Positions 24,069 to 35,200 of a DNA stretch of 64,000 bases are shown one piece after another. Origin of the DNA: Romanomermis culicivorax. Taxonomy: Eukaryota; Nematoda; Enoplea; Mermithida; Mermithidae. The notes under the pieces were generated by a model. That model searched no databases and was not told the DNA's origin. It saw only the letters and a program-made list of their open reading frames with translations. Each line of letters begins with the position of its first letter. Within the stretch, counting starts at the first letter, position 1. The position numbers were made by a program, and so were the translations under genes. The stretch lies in contig CAWUHX010000040.1 of the NCBI GenBank assembly GCA_963922205.1, positions 124,001 through 188,000 of the forward strand. The letters are read 5' to 3'.

Positions 24069-24473
24069 TCACGAGCTTTTGTACAGTAACTTTTACTTCT
24101 TTTTCGTTTTTGTTGTTTTCTTTTAACCTCATTTTTCACACCGGTTGTTTATTTTCTAATCTCGTTCGTGCTTTATTATTTTGTACTAGTGATCCCAGCG
24201 CACGTGCAGCCGACGCTGCAAACACACAGTAAGTTGACCGCCGGTGGCCCGCTACACGCCCCCACTTGCCCCGTCCTTGTTCGTACACTTCGCCGCCGGG
24301 CTAATGGTCGCAGCCCCAAAAATCGGCTCAAACTACCCCAACAACTCCGCCGGCCCCGCTGTGTGACGCCGAAGACTCTTCGGCAACCCCGGCGACGGCC
24401 TGTAGTGGCGGAGCCCTTCCCCTTGCACGTTCTTTTCGGTATTTCTTGACGATCGCTTAGGGCGATCTACTGC
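24069..24473 (+). other. 3' untranslated part of copy A
   Basis: This noncoding stretch lies between the ORF3 stop and the polypurine tract. I see no ORF or domain in it. Confidence 0.6.
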
Positions 24474-24486
24474 AAGGGGGGAGGGG
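24474..24486 (+). other. Polypurine tract
   Basis: AAGGGGGGAGGGG lies immediately before the 3' LTR, the expected place for the plus-strand DNA primer of an LTR retrotransposon. Confidence 0.9.
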
Positions 24487-25079
24487 TGTTGTAGTGTGTT
24501 TTCCGCCGATTTTTCATTATTTGTCAAAACGCGTCACAGGCCCGCAGGTGGCAAGTGGAGAGAGCAACGCGGACCACCAGTGGCCATCTTACTGTAGCGC
24601 ACGTCGGTACGCGTGCGCTGGTCTCTCTCTATTGATTATTCGTTACGTATACTTCACGTGTATTTTTTATTTTTCTTTACTAGTTGTGTGCCCCGCCGGC
24701 CACCACTAGTACGTATTAGCCGCCTCCCACCACACTTTCTCGTCCTTGCTCGCCCGTGTGTGGGAGTGGAATTTTATTGTCATTTTCATTTTTCGTCTCG
24801 CCCGTAACGATTTGGTCACGTAAGTTCTTCATACGTTTTTGTATAGTAATAAATAGGTAGGAGAGTCCCCTTATTTTAGTAAGTGAGAAAAGAAGGGAGA
24901 CAATTAAGGAAACTAGGTTTTCTTTAATTGTTGGGGATAATTATTGTCGGGGTTTAAGTACTAGTAATTAAGTAATCGGGTAGACGTGGGCGTGGGACGC
25001 ACGTACATTAAGGCCGCAACCTTGGAATCCCAATCCTGCATCACACCGCATCACCCCGACCGCAAGGCAAGATATAACA
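24487..25079 (+). repeat. 3' LTR of copy A
   Basis: It has the same length (593 nt) and, wherever I compared, the same sequence as the 5' LTR. The target duplication CAAT follows at 25080-25083. Confidence 0.96.
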
Positions 25080-25319
25080 CAATCCTCACAAATGCCAAGG
25101 GGCCACCTTGAAAAGTCGCAATTCATCTGCAAAGTAGGCCTCTCCTGGCGACGGAAACAATCGGTATGCCTTTCACAGAATTCTGTGCATTTTCTGTTCA
25201 GAAATTGGAAATTTTAAAACTAAGTTCAGCAATATGTAAGCACTGCTACAGTAAACAATGCGCATGTCTAGGGAGATCATATAATTTGGATCAGAAATAG
25301 TTATTTTTTAAATGATCTC

Positions 25320-25920
25320 ATTGAGACAACCTGCATACATCAAAAATTGAACAGGGCTTAATAATGATTAAAGGTATAACATATTGGGTATCAATTGAAA
25401 GACCTGATTGAGATCTTTCTCATTGCTCAAGCCAACATATTGGATGAGCTAGGACAACCTGTATACATCAAAAATCAAACTTCAGGATAGTTTGAGCAAA
25501 AGTACATCATGTTGGATATCAAACGAAAGGTGTCATCGAGATCTATCCGAAAATTATGTCTCCACGACCCAGGTTCAATATTAAGCAAGTTATTGCTGAC
25601 TAAAAAAAAATTTTCCAGACAACCAGTTTACATTAAAAATTCGAATTCAAAAAATTTTCAGAGCAAAAGTATAACGTATAGTGGGTATCAAACGAAAGCT
25701 CTCATTAAGATCTACCATTAAATTGTATTCTTGTGATTCTAGCTGGAATATTGATGGAGTAAAGGTTGATCGAAATTTTTTTTAATACGTCCTGTATGCA
25801 TTAAACTTTGACGGTCATGAAATTCTAATCAAAAATATGACATATTGGGTATCGAACCGAGGCTCTAATCGAGGTCTATCAGAAAACTTGTCTTTGGAGG
25901 CTTCAACTCAAATGTCATTG
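25320..25920. repeat. Degenerate ~166-nt tandem repeat
   Basis: A phrase like ACAACCTGTATACATCAAAAAT recurs at about 25328, 25452, 25618 and 25785, each followed by a TATTGGGTATCAAACGAAAG-like block and then GAGATCTATC. The spacing is 166-167 nt, except one shortened 124-nt unit. No gene is seen here. Confidence 0.75.
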
Positions 25921-26164
25921 AAACCTAGCCATTTTTAATTTTTGTATTTTTTTGCTCTATCCTTTATTCAAACGTTTTGTTTGCTTCTTTATGTATATGA
26001 CACGTTAATGGGTCAAAGAAAGAGCTTGTCGCTAACTAAGCATCCGATGATTGCATCATTATTTACGATCTGTGTCCAGACAGGCAGCTGGTAAAGCTTT
26101 GCAAAAATATAACTCTGCTGGCACATTTACCAAGACTAAGTGAAGCGATATATGCTTGAAACTG

Positions 26165-26460
26165 ACCAGCAGAGATGATAGATGCTTGGTTCATTTACGT
26201 GAGGAAAATGGTTGAAAATCTCGGCCCACATTGTAAGATAAACTTTCTGTTGGTGGAGGAACCTCGGTTCATAGAGCAACGATCAGTAGACTACCCACAA
26301 ATCTTGGATTTTGTACTAGGATTACTGTGAAAAAACTATTTATTAGCAAAAAATTTGAAAAAAGCAGCTTAAATTTGCTAAAATCTAGGGACACTGGACC
26401 CGATCCAAGTGGCGGAAGGTATTGTTTATTGATGAATCAAAGTTTGATTGTTTGAGTGAA
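26165..26460 (+). pseudogene. Tc1/mariner transposase fossil
   Basis: A RDDRCLVHLR-like block at about 26172 and a WRKVLFIDESKFDCL block at 26410-26454 match the DNA-binding linker and the second catalytic aspartate region of Tc1-type transposases. Frames between them are broken by stops and shifts. No terminal inverted repeats were identified. The assignment to Tc1/mariner rests on these signature blocks. Confidence 0.7.
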
Positions 26461-26489
26461 AAATCTCCAGTTGTTGTTCTTCAATGACG

Positions 26490-26980
26490 AGGCCCCATTG
26501 TATAAAAGACTTGTTGTACAACAAGTCCAACAAGTTCGACAAAACAAGTAAATTTGCGTTGCATAAAAATTTTCTAACAAGCAACGAGCAACAAGATCGA
26601 AACAAGTGAAATGCATCAAGTCAACAAGCTTGTTTGGAAATGAACGTTGCATAAAAATTTGTTAACAAGCAACAAGTAACAACTGTAGGCCTAATGCTCA
26701 CGTATTTCCAACAAGTGAAGCATTGCAAAAAATTTCGCTTGTAATTTTTTGACAACTTGTTCTATTTTTTTGCATGCTAAATTTCGCGGTGCTATATTAC
26801 TAGCTTTACCTCAGCTTAATATATATTATCTTATAGAGAAATTGTTCCTCTATACAATGATGCTTTTTTGTCCATGTATTCCAATTATTGAATGTGAAAA
26901 AATGATTTTTCTAAAAGTGGTAATTTTTTTTTGGATGAAATACAATAAGTATAAAAATTGTCGTATTTTATTTCTAGGTT
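26490..26980. other. AT-rich sequence with ACAAG-rich repeats upstream of the Harbinger fossil
   Basis: A GTTGCATAAAAATTT phrase occurs twice (about 26560 and 26645) among many CAACAAG words. This may be the 5' part of the PIF/Harbinger element. I found no matching terminal repeat on the other side. Confidence 0.35.
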
Positions 26981-26981
26981 A

Positions 26982-27306
26982 ATGGATTTTGATAGTTTAT
27001 CTGACAGTGATCAAAGCACTGATGTACAACATATAGATTCATTGTGAAAACAACGGACATTTCGGCCGCCGATCAATTTTGATCGAGATTCGAAGGAAAA
27101 TATTGAGCAATTTCGATTAAATGATGGTGATGTGGAAAAACTGATTAACCTAATTGGTCCTATTTTACAACATCCAACAAAACGAAATTGTGCTTTATCC
27201 CCTGAACAACAAATACATTTAAGCCTACGATTCTAAGCAACATCATCAATTTGTAGTGTTGTTGGGGATGCACACGGAATTCATAAGTCTACAGTATGCC
27301 TGAGTA
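26982..27306 (+). pseudogene. PIF/Harbinger transposase N-terminal fossil
   Basis: From the ATG at 26982 the frame reads a stretch resembling HARBI1-type transposases: an FRPPINFDR block, a helical LINLIGPIL block, TKRNCALSPEQQ, LRF and then SVVGDAHGIHKSTV, matching the conserved helix-turn-helix part of that family. In-frame stops interrupt it after the first 23 codons and again after LRF. A TTTCTAG acceptor-like site precedes the ATG. The catalytic DDE part is missing. Confidence 0.7.
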
Positions 27307-27328
27307 GTAAGGCCGGCCCATATAGGTC

Positions 27329-27510
27329 ATATGGTTAAGGATACCCCTATCTTTTGTGTATGACCTATAATTTGTCATTTTTGGTCGATTTATAGGTCAT
27401 ATGGTAAGCATATACAGTCGATTTTTTCTCGATTTATAGGTCATATGGTAAACATATACAGTCAATTTCTTCGTCAATTTATAGGTCATACGGTTAAGCA
27501 TACAGGTGCT
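27329..27510. repeat. Short tandem repeat around TTATAGGTCATATGG
   Basis: Four units of roughly 45-60 nt, each containing a form of TATAGGTCATATGGTTAAGC, occur near 27329, 27391, 27437 and 27481. No coding sense is seen. Confidence 0.65.
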
Positions 27511-27589
27511 AGAGTTACCGTAATAGCTGAATTACGGTAATTTTCGATTATGGTAATAGTGGAGTTAGGGTAATAGGTGTATTACTGTA

Positions 27590-28570
27590 GGTGGAAAAAG
27601 AAAATCGATGATGAACGGAAATGGAAAAGGAAAGCTAAAGTGAACAAAAAATGGAAAAGAAATAAAAACAGATCTTGTATAAAAATGGCTTCCCCTCTGG
27701 GAAGAGGATGCCTTTCGAAAAATTGTGCCCTTGGACCCCCTTTGTCAAAAGGGCGCCACCTGCAGGCGTAAATATGTTCGGAGGTCCCATTCTTGAACGA
27801 TTGTTCAAGTCAATAAATGTCAGAATGGTCAAATTGGTCAGTAATGGTCTGTTTAATGAGTAAAATCTGGGGAGAGTCAATACGCGATGAAACATTATCC
27901 TTACGGGTGCATGCATATAAAGTTTGATGTTCTGCCAAAAATGGCCAAGAAGGTCTTTTATAAAAAATGACCAGAGCGAGCTGACCATAAAAAGCATGTA
28001 GACAAATAAGGTCTTTTATAGAAAATGACCAGAACGAGCTGGTCGTAAAAAGCGTGTAGAAAATTTGACGAGTTAAAAAATCTTTACATATCAAAAAAGA
28101 AATTTTTAATTCGATGCAACATTCTAGCTTATTATTATAAAACTTTGGAAACACTATTTTATTTTTGTTTATCGCCGAAATACTGTAGTCTAAATACAAA
28201 AATAATGATGATAACGTGAACAAAAATGGAAAACAAAAAAGAAAGAAAGCATTTATAAAAATGACTCCCTCCACCCACGGAGGAAGTCATTCAAAAAAAG
28301 CGCCCTCGGGCTCCAAAATAAGAGGTGCGCCATCTGCAGGTTAACAGAATAGCTAATCGGAAGCCCTGCATACTGAACAATCGTCCAAATTAGAACGGTC
28401 TTTTAGATCAGAATGCTCAATTCCACATATAAAAACTCTAAGTCTATAAAACTTGAAACATTATTCCTACGAGTTTATACTTATAAGGTCATAAATGATC
28501 AAATTCTTTTATAGAAAAATGACCCAAAAGAGTGGGGCATAAAGTGCATGTAGAAAAGTGAGCACTTGAG
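27590..28570. repeat. Diverged ~620-nt duplication
   Basis: The block at about 27640-27870 (AAAATGG then CTTCCCCTCTGGGAAGAGG then CACCTGCAGG) recurs in diverged form at about 28225-28420 (AAAATGA then CTCCCTCCAC then CATCTGCAGG). Associated phrases such as TCTTTTATAGAAAATGACC also repeat. I see no gene in it. Confidence 0.55.
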
Positions 28571-28867
28571 ATGAAAAAATATTCTAGATGTAAAAAAAAA
28601 GTAATTGATACTACAAAAAATATTAGAAGAAAAGAAAAGAAAAGAACTAAATTATCAAGGGTAGCCATACATGAACCTTACTCTGCGTATAGAAAATCAA
28701 TACATTATTTGCATGATTTATGCAGGTAGATACGATTTTGTATACAGAGTGTTTCCCAGAGCAAACATAGAAAGGTTAGACAGCTGAAGCCATTTAGATC
28801 ATAAAACCAATTAGAAATGCTAGAAAAGGTCAAAGGTTCTATAAAACATGGTAACAAGAGAGGCTTC

Positions 28868-29030
28868 ACCAAAATAATTAAGGTGGTGATTATTGTTATT
28901 TTGATAGTTTTCTAGAATAACCTAGAACCTAAAGCCTTTAAAGAGACGCAATACCAAAACAATTAAGGTGGTGATTATTGTTATTTTAATGGTTTTCTAG
29001 AATAACCTAGAGCCGAGAACCTTCAAAGAA
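28868..29030. repeat. 85-nt direct duplication upstream of the small TATA gene
   Basis: ATTAAGGTGGTGATTATTG occurs at 28877 and 28962. Each copy ends with TTCTAGAATAACCTAGA, which contains heat-shock-like TTC/GAA units. Being in the promoter region, it may be regulatory; that is inference. Confidence 0.7.
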
Positions 29031-29093
29031 AAACCGAAAAGATTCAATCAAAAAGCAGAAAAAACCGGAAAGGGTTTAATGAGGGTAAAGAGG

Positions 29094-29126
29094 TATAAAT
29101 AGAAAAAATAGAAGAAGAATCATTCT
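29094..29126 (+). promoter_or_regulatory. TATA box and initiator of the small two-exon gene
   Basis: TATAAAT at 29094-29100 is followed about 26 nt later by TCATTCT at 29120-29126, which fits the YYANWYY initiator. The ATG is about 40 nt further on. Confidence 0.6.
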
Positions 29127-29160
29127 TATTTTTGTACCTGCATGACACTGGAGAGTACCA

Positions 29161-29588
29161 ATGGAGGCCCTATTCGTTACATTTATTTTGGCATTAAGAG
29201 CTGCCTATGAGGCTTATGGTACGATGATTTTACAAATATTTTGATTTAAAAATTGATATGGATGCTATTTTATAATATTATTAATTTAGAACCGTTTTTA
29301 ACGACGGCGGACATCAACACCTGGGCGTCCGTCTTTTGGGAGGAGGCGTCAGCAGACTTCAAGATCTGGTGGAAAAGCCAGCGAGGAGTCGAATATCTGG
29401 CTAGACAGAAACCCTTTTGGGGTTTTATGAAACGTCTATGCTGGATGTTCGAAAACCCTTCGCTGGCTGACGGCCACCTAGCCTCGCACCTGTGGAACAT
29501 CCTCCCCCCAGGTGCGAGGGCTGAATGGGGAAATGCCGACAATCGCTACCTCGAGGAGAGGATAGGACTGGCGCTACCCTGCTTCTAG
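29161..29588 (+). CDS. Small two-exon gene, unassigned (~119 aa)
   Basis: Exon 1 is 29161-29218 (ATG in the context ACCAATGG) and intron 1 is 29219-29289 (71 nt, GTACGA to TTTAG). Exon 2 is 29290-29588, ending at TAG. The join keeps the frame (phase 1). The N-terminus (MEALFVTFILALR) is hydrophobic enough to be a weak signal or membrane segment. Exon 2 is tryptophan- and arginine-rich and much more GC-rich than everything around it. I recognise no domain. Support comes from TATA, initiator, start context, splice sites and the composition of exon 2 taken together. The GC-rich exon could also indicate transferred or recently domesticated sequence. Confidence 0.6.
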
Positions 29589-29793
29589 TAATTTCCGATG
29601 CTATAGTTAAACCACATCGTAGATATATAAATTTTATATTTAATGAGGGTAAAAATTATTATAAGCTTTTACTACTACAGTATTTCAAGATAAATATGTG
29701 TAAGTTAAATTGTACTAACCGCAGTATGTTACAGATTTTTAATTCATCTATATTCATGTATGTATATAGCTGAGTTGTCTAAAACTTACCAAA

Positions 29794-29823
29794 GAACGTT
29801 TCTAGAATATTCTAGAAGCTTTC
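29794..29823. promoter_or_regulatory. Heat-shock-element-like site
   Basis: TTCTAGAATATTCTAGAA at 29800-29817 is four perfect alternating TTC/GAA pentamer units, flanked by one more off-by-one unit on each side. It lies between the small gene and the candidate exon at 29976. Confidence 0.45.
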
Positions 29824-29975
29824 AATTATTTACACAATTTTATACGATAAAAATTTATGATAAAATAAAGACTATTGATAGATCTTGTACTTATTACTTA
29901 GCAGTTAAAATGATATATTAGAGTAAAAGTTTTTTGTTTAACTAAAATAGTTACTAAATTTTGTAAAATTTTTAG

Positions 29976-30056
29976 TGGATACGCCTGAAACTTTCAGCAA
30001 GGTCTGCGACGGCGGCGGCGGCGGCAGTGGTGGCTGAGGATGTATATCCTATCTAT
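29976..30056 (+). other. Candidate orphan exon encoding an alanine run
   Basis: A GC-rich island of 81 nt lies between TTTTTAG and GTAAGTA. It is open in phase 0 only and encodes a run of alanines followed by VVAEDVYPIY. I could not attach it to neighbouring exons; the exon at 29290-29588 has no suitable donor in that phase. Confidence 0.25.
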
Positions 30057-30752
30057 GTAAGTAAAAATTTTTGCAAAATTTTTGAAACTTAATGTTTTTA
30101 TTTTTAGGTGAAATTTGTATATATATGTATATTTTATTTTGTTTTAAATATTGTATATATATGTATAATTTATTCAATTTTGTTTTAAATTTTGTATATA
30201 TATATATATATGTATATTTTATTCTATTTTGTTTCAAAATAAATTAAATTGAATTAAAATTAATAAAATTTTTATTTATTGTGTTTAATAGTAGAGGTAA
30301 TTTCTTTAGAGTTCTACTATGTGTGTGTGTGTGTGTGTGTATGTGTGCATCAACCTTTGGAATATAAAAAAGGGTTTACTGTAGCTAGATAGTTAGAGTT
30401 GTAGGAGTAAACGATATGTAGAGAATATGTACAAAATTGCATAAAGTATAGTGGTGCTACTATTGAGAATTGTTGCTGTATTATATAGCTTTCTACAGGT
30501 CTTAGAATAAGAAGAACGTGCAAGATAATGACATAGTACTGTAGAACTAAGGGAGAAAATAAACTAAAGAAGGAGTAATAAAAAGAAGTTCATTTATAAT
30601 TAGGGATAAATTAAAAGAATATTTCTAAACAATAGCTAAGGAGAAGGGTTGTATAAACAACAACAACTATAAGTGATTTTTATTATTATAAAAAAATGAG
30701 ATGAAATGTACATATAAATATAACGTATTTAAATACTATAATCCGTAAAGGT
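30057..30752. other. AT-rich intergenic sequence with TA and TG microsatellites
   Basis: TATATATG runs lie at 30117-30215 and a GTGTGTGT run at about 30320-30345. No gene is seen in this stretch. Confidence 0.6.
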
Positions 30753-31797
30753 TTAACGATTTTTATCAATCATTACGAGAGAGTCAAATTCTGTGTATAT
30801 AAGTGCTTCAATACTGCCATCTGGTATATCCTCTCCAAAATTCATCTGTAAACTGGTGATTCCTTCAGGTATGAGTTCCCAAAAATTACCATCCATACGG
30901 CAAGGAGTCAAATCAAAAACAAAAACCATGTTATGCGTTGTAAAAGAATTTTGAGTAATTTCATTACCCTTGTTATCTGTACGAATTCCTACACCCTCAA
31001 ATAATTGTATAAAAGTGCGCAAATATTTGTTTTCTTTAAAATTTAGCATATAGGGCGTTGTAGGTAATGTTGTGGTACCCCTTGTTATTTTAATTTCATT
31101 TAATCCGAAATGCTTAAAATTGAAGGGACTTTGATAATAATCACCCCTTGCAGCCGCACCATCAACGAGCACCACAAGGAGACGACGAGGTGAAGGACCT
31201 GTGAACAATGAGTTCAGAGGAGCTGAGCAACGACTAGTTGTTATGTACAGACTTGTAACATGACATTGACAAATAGGGTATTTTACAGGTATTTTGTAAC
31301 ATGGATTCAATAGCTAGATTGATATTATCTGCAACTTAAACTTTTTTAATAAATAAAGACATGCTTTTAACCTCGATTTTATAAGCTTCGTTGTCAGTAG
31401 ATATAAATTTTTGCAAGCAAAAATCATCTCTATATCTGTATAAATCAATTTTCAAAGTACATTGATTCAATAGAAAACGTTCTTGCATAAATAGATCGGC
31501 ATGTATAGGAGGCATTAATTCAACAACTGCACTGTTTTTGAACATCTGAACTCTTTCCAAAGCACCCTTGTTTTTCTTTATATCAATAACATCACCATTT
31601 TCAAAAGCTTAACCAGCAGCTGCAACATGTGTCAACTTAGCATCACGACCATAGTTCAATTCCATTTCCAAATAAGATCTGTAAGCGTATCTATCACCAC
31701 TAAAATGTTAAAATGTTAAAGTTAAAAAACGTGAACATACATTCAATTATGAAACTTACCTATCAGATATTACTTTTCCATTTAAGTACATCTTGAT
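30753..31797 (-). pseudogene. F54H12.2-like protein (Polinton/Maverick-associated), broken
   Basis: Minus-strand exon 31797-31760 joins exon 31699 downward across a 60-nt intron (31759-31700, GTAAGT to TTTTAG) in phase 2. The product resembles the widespread 'F54H12.2-like' family: NGKVISD, LEMELNYGRDAK, PPIHADLF, then NPFNFKH-type and FDLTP blocks. That family is linked to Polinton/Maverick capsid-type proteins; this link is from general knowledge and I hold it moderately. Breaks are in-frame TAA codons at 31609-31611 and 31336-31338 and a frameshift near 31290. The last 185 codons (31310-30753) are open. Acceptor-like AAACAG at the right boundary suggests further 5' exons. It is probably an endogenous viral or transposon relic. 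Confidence 0.65.
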
Positions 31798-31800
31798 CTG

Positions 31801-32233
31801 TTTAAAAAAGTATAGGTGAGTGAAAAGCTTCATTATTAGAAAGATCTTTCCTTTGGAATTAAAGAGGGATGGTTGGTCAAAACTAGTTACAGCCTCTCCT
31901 TGGCTAGGCCTTGGATATAGTGCAACAGTTCTCGTCCAGGGGGCCCTCGCAGAGCGGACCTTGTAGACTCCCTGAGGAAAAAAATATTCCCTGGCAGGAA
32001 GGATAGAGGGGAATCCCTTGAGAAGTCTTTCTTGTCACTATGACATCTGAAAGATATCGACTTAAAAAATGGACCTTCATGGACTTAAAAAAAAGAAAAA
32101 AAATTAACGCAAAAGTGTAGCAAATTGCGCAATAATAATTATGTGGAAAAAAGTTTCTTCTTGTTGTTTGAGCTTTTCAAATATCACATGGTATGATGTT
32201 TATCTAAAAAAAGGAATCTTTTGATAATTCCAG
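31801..32233. other. Intergenic or upstream intronic sequence
   Basis: A piece near 31811 (GTGAGTG then CTTCATTATTAG) matches the donor flank of the 54-nt exons downstream, suggesting a truncated extra copy of that duplicated unit. A GC-rich patch at about 31920-32000 is unassigned. Confidence 0.4.
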
Positions 32234-35200
32234 ATCGATCAAACAACAATCGAGAAACTGTACCAAACCACTGGATGTCCAGCAATGGTGAGTGGAAACT
32301 TTCATTATTAGCTGATCAAAAATCTTTTACCAAGCATAAGAAATTCCAAGTAAGCCTTATTAGGACACTAAAATACAAAAATATGAGTTTGTCAAAAAAG
32401 CAATTATTTGCACAAAATGATGTTGCAAAACATTGAATTGATAATTTGGAGTACAAGCCAAAACGTGTCTACATCTACACTATAGCTTACTAATAAAGTT
32501 ATTCAATCACCTCATAATTATCCCCAAAGAAGACATTGATTTTGTGGTTCCCATTATCCTGTTATGTCGTAGTATTAATAGCAGATCCCAATAAAGCAAA
32601 TGTTTAATGAAAAGCAGGAAAACAAATTAGCTTATTTTATTTGGATAACATAAAAGAGAATAACAAAACAAAGAATAATACACAATGTGGAACACTAAAA
32701 AATAATGCAGTTTGCAGTGCCTATTTATCCAAATTTAAGACATTAGTATAGTAAATTCCAAGACGAAAATTGGATAGAAAAAGAGTGGCCTGTTTTCGTT
32801 TTTGAGCTATAAATCTGTGAAATTAACTGGCTCATATACCCTGGAAACTCTCTATCGATTTGTGAGAATTTCCTGACCTGGTTCTTATCCTACCACTAAG
32901 TGGACTAAACAGAGTTAGAGTACCTGAGAATGATAGTAGCCAAACGTAGGAAACAAAGGTTATATTTGGTAGAAAAACATAAATATACAGGTTAGGGGCA
33001 ATGCAACACAAAACCCAATGCTGACACAACAAAACAGTACAAAAGTCGCACCCACAAGAATGAACTGTAGGAAGTGGGTCCGAGACCACAGACCAAAGAT
33101 ACCAGAACTAGTAGAAGGAAATGAACCTAACTCAAGGCATGGAGAGTGTCGGTGACTAAGGGTAAACTCCTAACGATTGGGAACTCAAGAGACATTATGT
33201 CATCAGCTATGGACACCGTAAACACCTACACATAATGTGACTTGGCATCCCAGGTGACCATCTTCCAATTAAAAATAAAACGACAATGAATAAAAATGGC
33301 AAACGATGCTAAACACCAACAACAAAATACTATGCTAAATTTTCCGTCCATTTATTTTGGGCCGAAAATAGTAAAACACAAACCGTTTTGACATATTTGT
33401 CTACCTAGTGAAAAGTGGACCTGCTTTAACAACAAAGAACTTTGGGAATAAAAAGAATGATAATAGAGGACCAAAAGTCAAAGGATTCGACCCTCTGACA
33501 AATCAGTTCATGTACTTAAGCATGGATAAAAAGAATGTTTTCAAATATTTTATGGTAAGAACTAATTAATCATTATAGAACTACATACATGATGTAACAA
33601 AATTGCAAGAAAACTTAGTTACTAAATTATAGCAAATCAGTTTCTGAAAAAAAATGAACATGGTTTCTCACAAAGTAAATGCCATGTCTTTAGACAATCC
33701 TTCCCATGCAGCAAAATGGAAAACCATGAAAAACTACTAGGGGCTACTGAAAAGTCCAAAAACAGGAGGAAACTGCAACACACGGTAACCAATGCTCTAG
33801 ACTATCATTTTCACAAGCAGTAAGCATCTTTTTAATAATTCCAGATCGGCCACATCACAATGGTGAAACTGTGCCAAACTGGTGGATGCAGCGCGATGGT
33901 GAGTGCAAAGTTTCATAATCAGCAAGGGATATGTATGTCAGATCAAAATACCTTTACCAAACACAAGAAATTCCAAGTTAGCCATTAGATCAGATTATGC
34001 CCAATTTATGTTTTCCCGATAAAGTTATATGGTCACCTTAAAATGATCCTGCATGAGGCCAAGAACAAAATAATGTTGAGAGCAGTCACAGTAAGCACCT
34101 GAACTATGGATTATTGGAATTTTAGAGCATCCTTCCTATTGCTCCAATGGTTGAAGTGTGTGCACAGTAGTTGCAAGGTTCCAGATTCAAGTTCCAGACC
34201 AAGTCTAATTTTTACTGAAGCAGTGGGATCAGGTTGTCCCAACAATGAAATACATATGCTTAATGAAACAAATTCCAGAGAAAATTCATGATTCCTTCAT
34301 AAACTTATATGATATTAGAATTTAAGAGTCCCTTTCTGTGTGTGTGGTTCATAACACTATAAGTATATAGCATATTATGAGATATACCTCTTTAACACAA
34401 TATAAAGGACGACTCAGCACCACATAGAGCAATGTATAATCATCTTGTACATAATATAAACCAACAGTATAACACCATATGTTATAACATGAGCCATACA
34501 AAAAAAAATTTCCTGATTTTTTGTTGTTATTTCTTTTAACTTTATATCTAAGTCAAGTTATAACATAGTCCATGTTCTAATTTTGAGTGGTTGATTTTCA
34601 GTGATTTTTATTGATTGAAGTCCTGACTTTTTGGTATGTTATTAGTTATAAGGTTATATTAAAGACAATTTAAAACATAGTCCCATGTTATAACAAAGTT
34701 CTATTTTATAACATATCTCAGGTCATGATATAGATTATGTTATAACATGTACAAAGTTATAAGATATACAAAGTTATAAATATTCAAAGTTAAATGTTGA
34801 AACATAGTGCATGTTATAACATAGGGTATGGTATAACACATAGTATGTCATAACATAGTCTGTGTTACAACATAGAGTTTGTTATAACACTGGGTATGTT
34901 ATGACATAGGAGGATAGTATAACACCGATTATGTAACTATATGGGCAACTATGTTATAGCACAGGATATGTTGTCACACAGTGTATGTTATAATAGTAGG
35001 AGGTATGTTAGGACACCAGGTATGTTATAAACTGGGGAGGTATGTTATAATGTTGAGTGTTTTATAACATAATGTACTTATAACATATCCCATGTAGGAA
35101 AAAGTCCCACATCATTGCATTAACCACATCAAAGCATATATGTTATAAAATATCCAACCGTATAACAGGTCACATGTTATAACATGTCGGGCAGGATAAC

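Larger units (their letters stand above)
10872..25079 (+). mobile_element. Ty3/gypsy LTR retrotransposon, copy A (apparently intact, 14.2 kb)
   Basis: The element has 593-nt direct LTRs with TG...CA ends and a 4-bp target duplication CAAT (10868-10871 and 25080-25083). A primer-binding-like sequence follows the 5' LTR and a polypurine tract precedes the 3' LTR. Internally it encodes gag-pol in the order protease, reverse transcriptase, RNase H, integrase, which defines Ty3/gypsy. It then encodes a small ORF2 and a long ORF3 not normally found in the family. The LTRs look identical wherever I compared them, so insertion was recent. It is about three times the length of a plain gypsy element. 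Confidence 0.97.
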
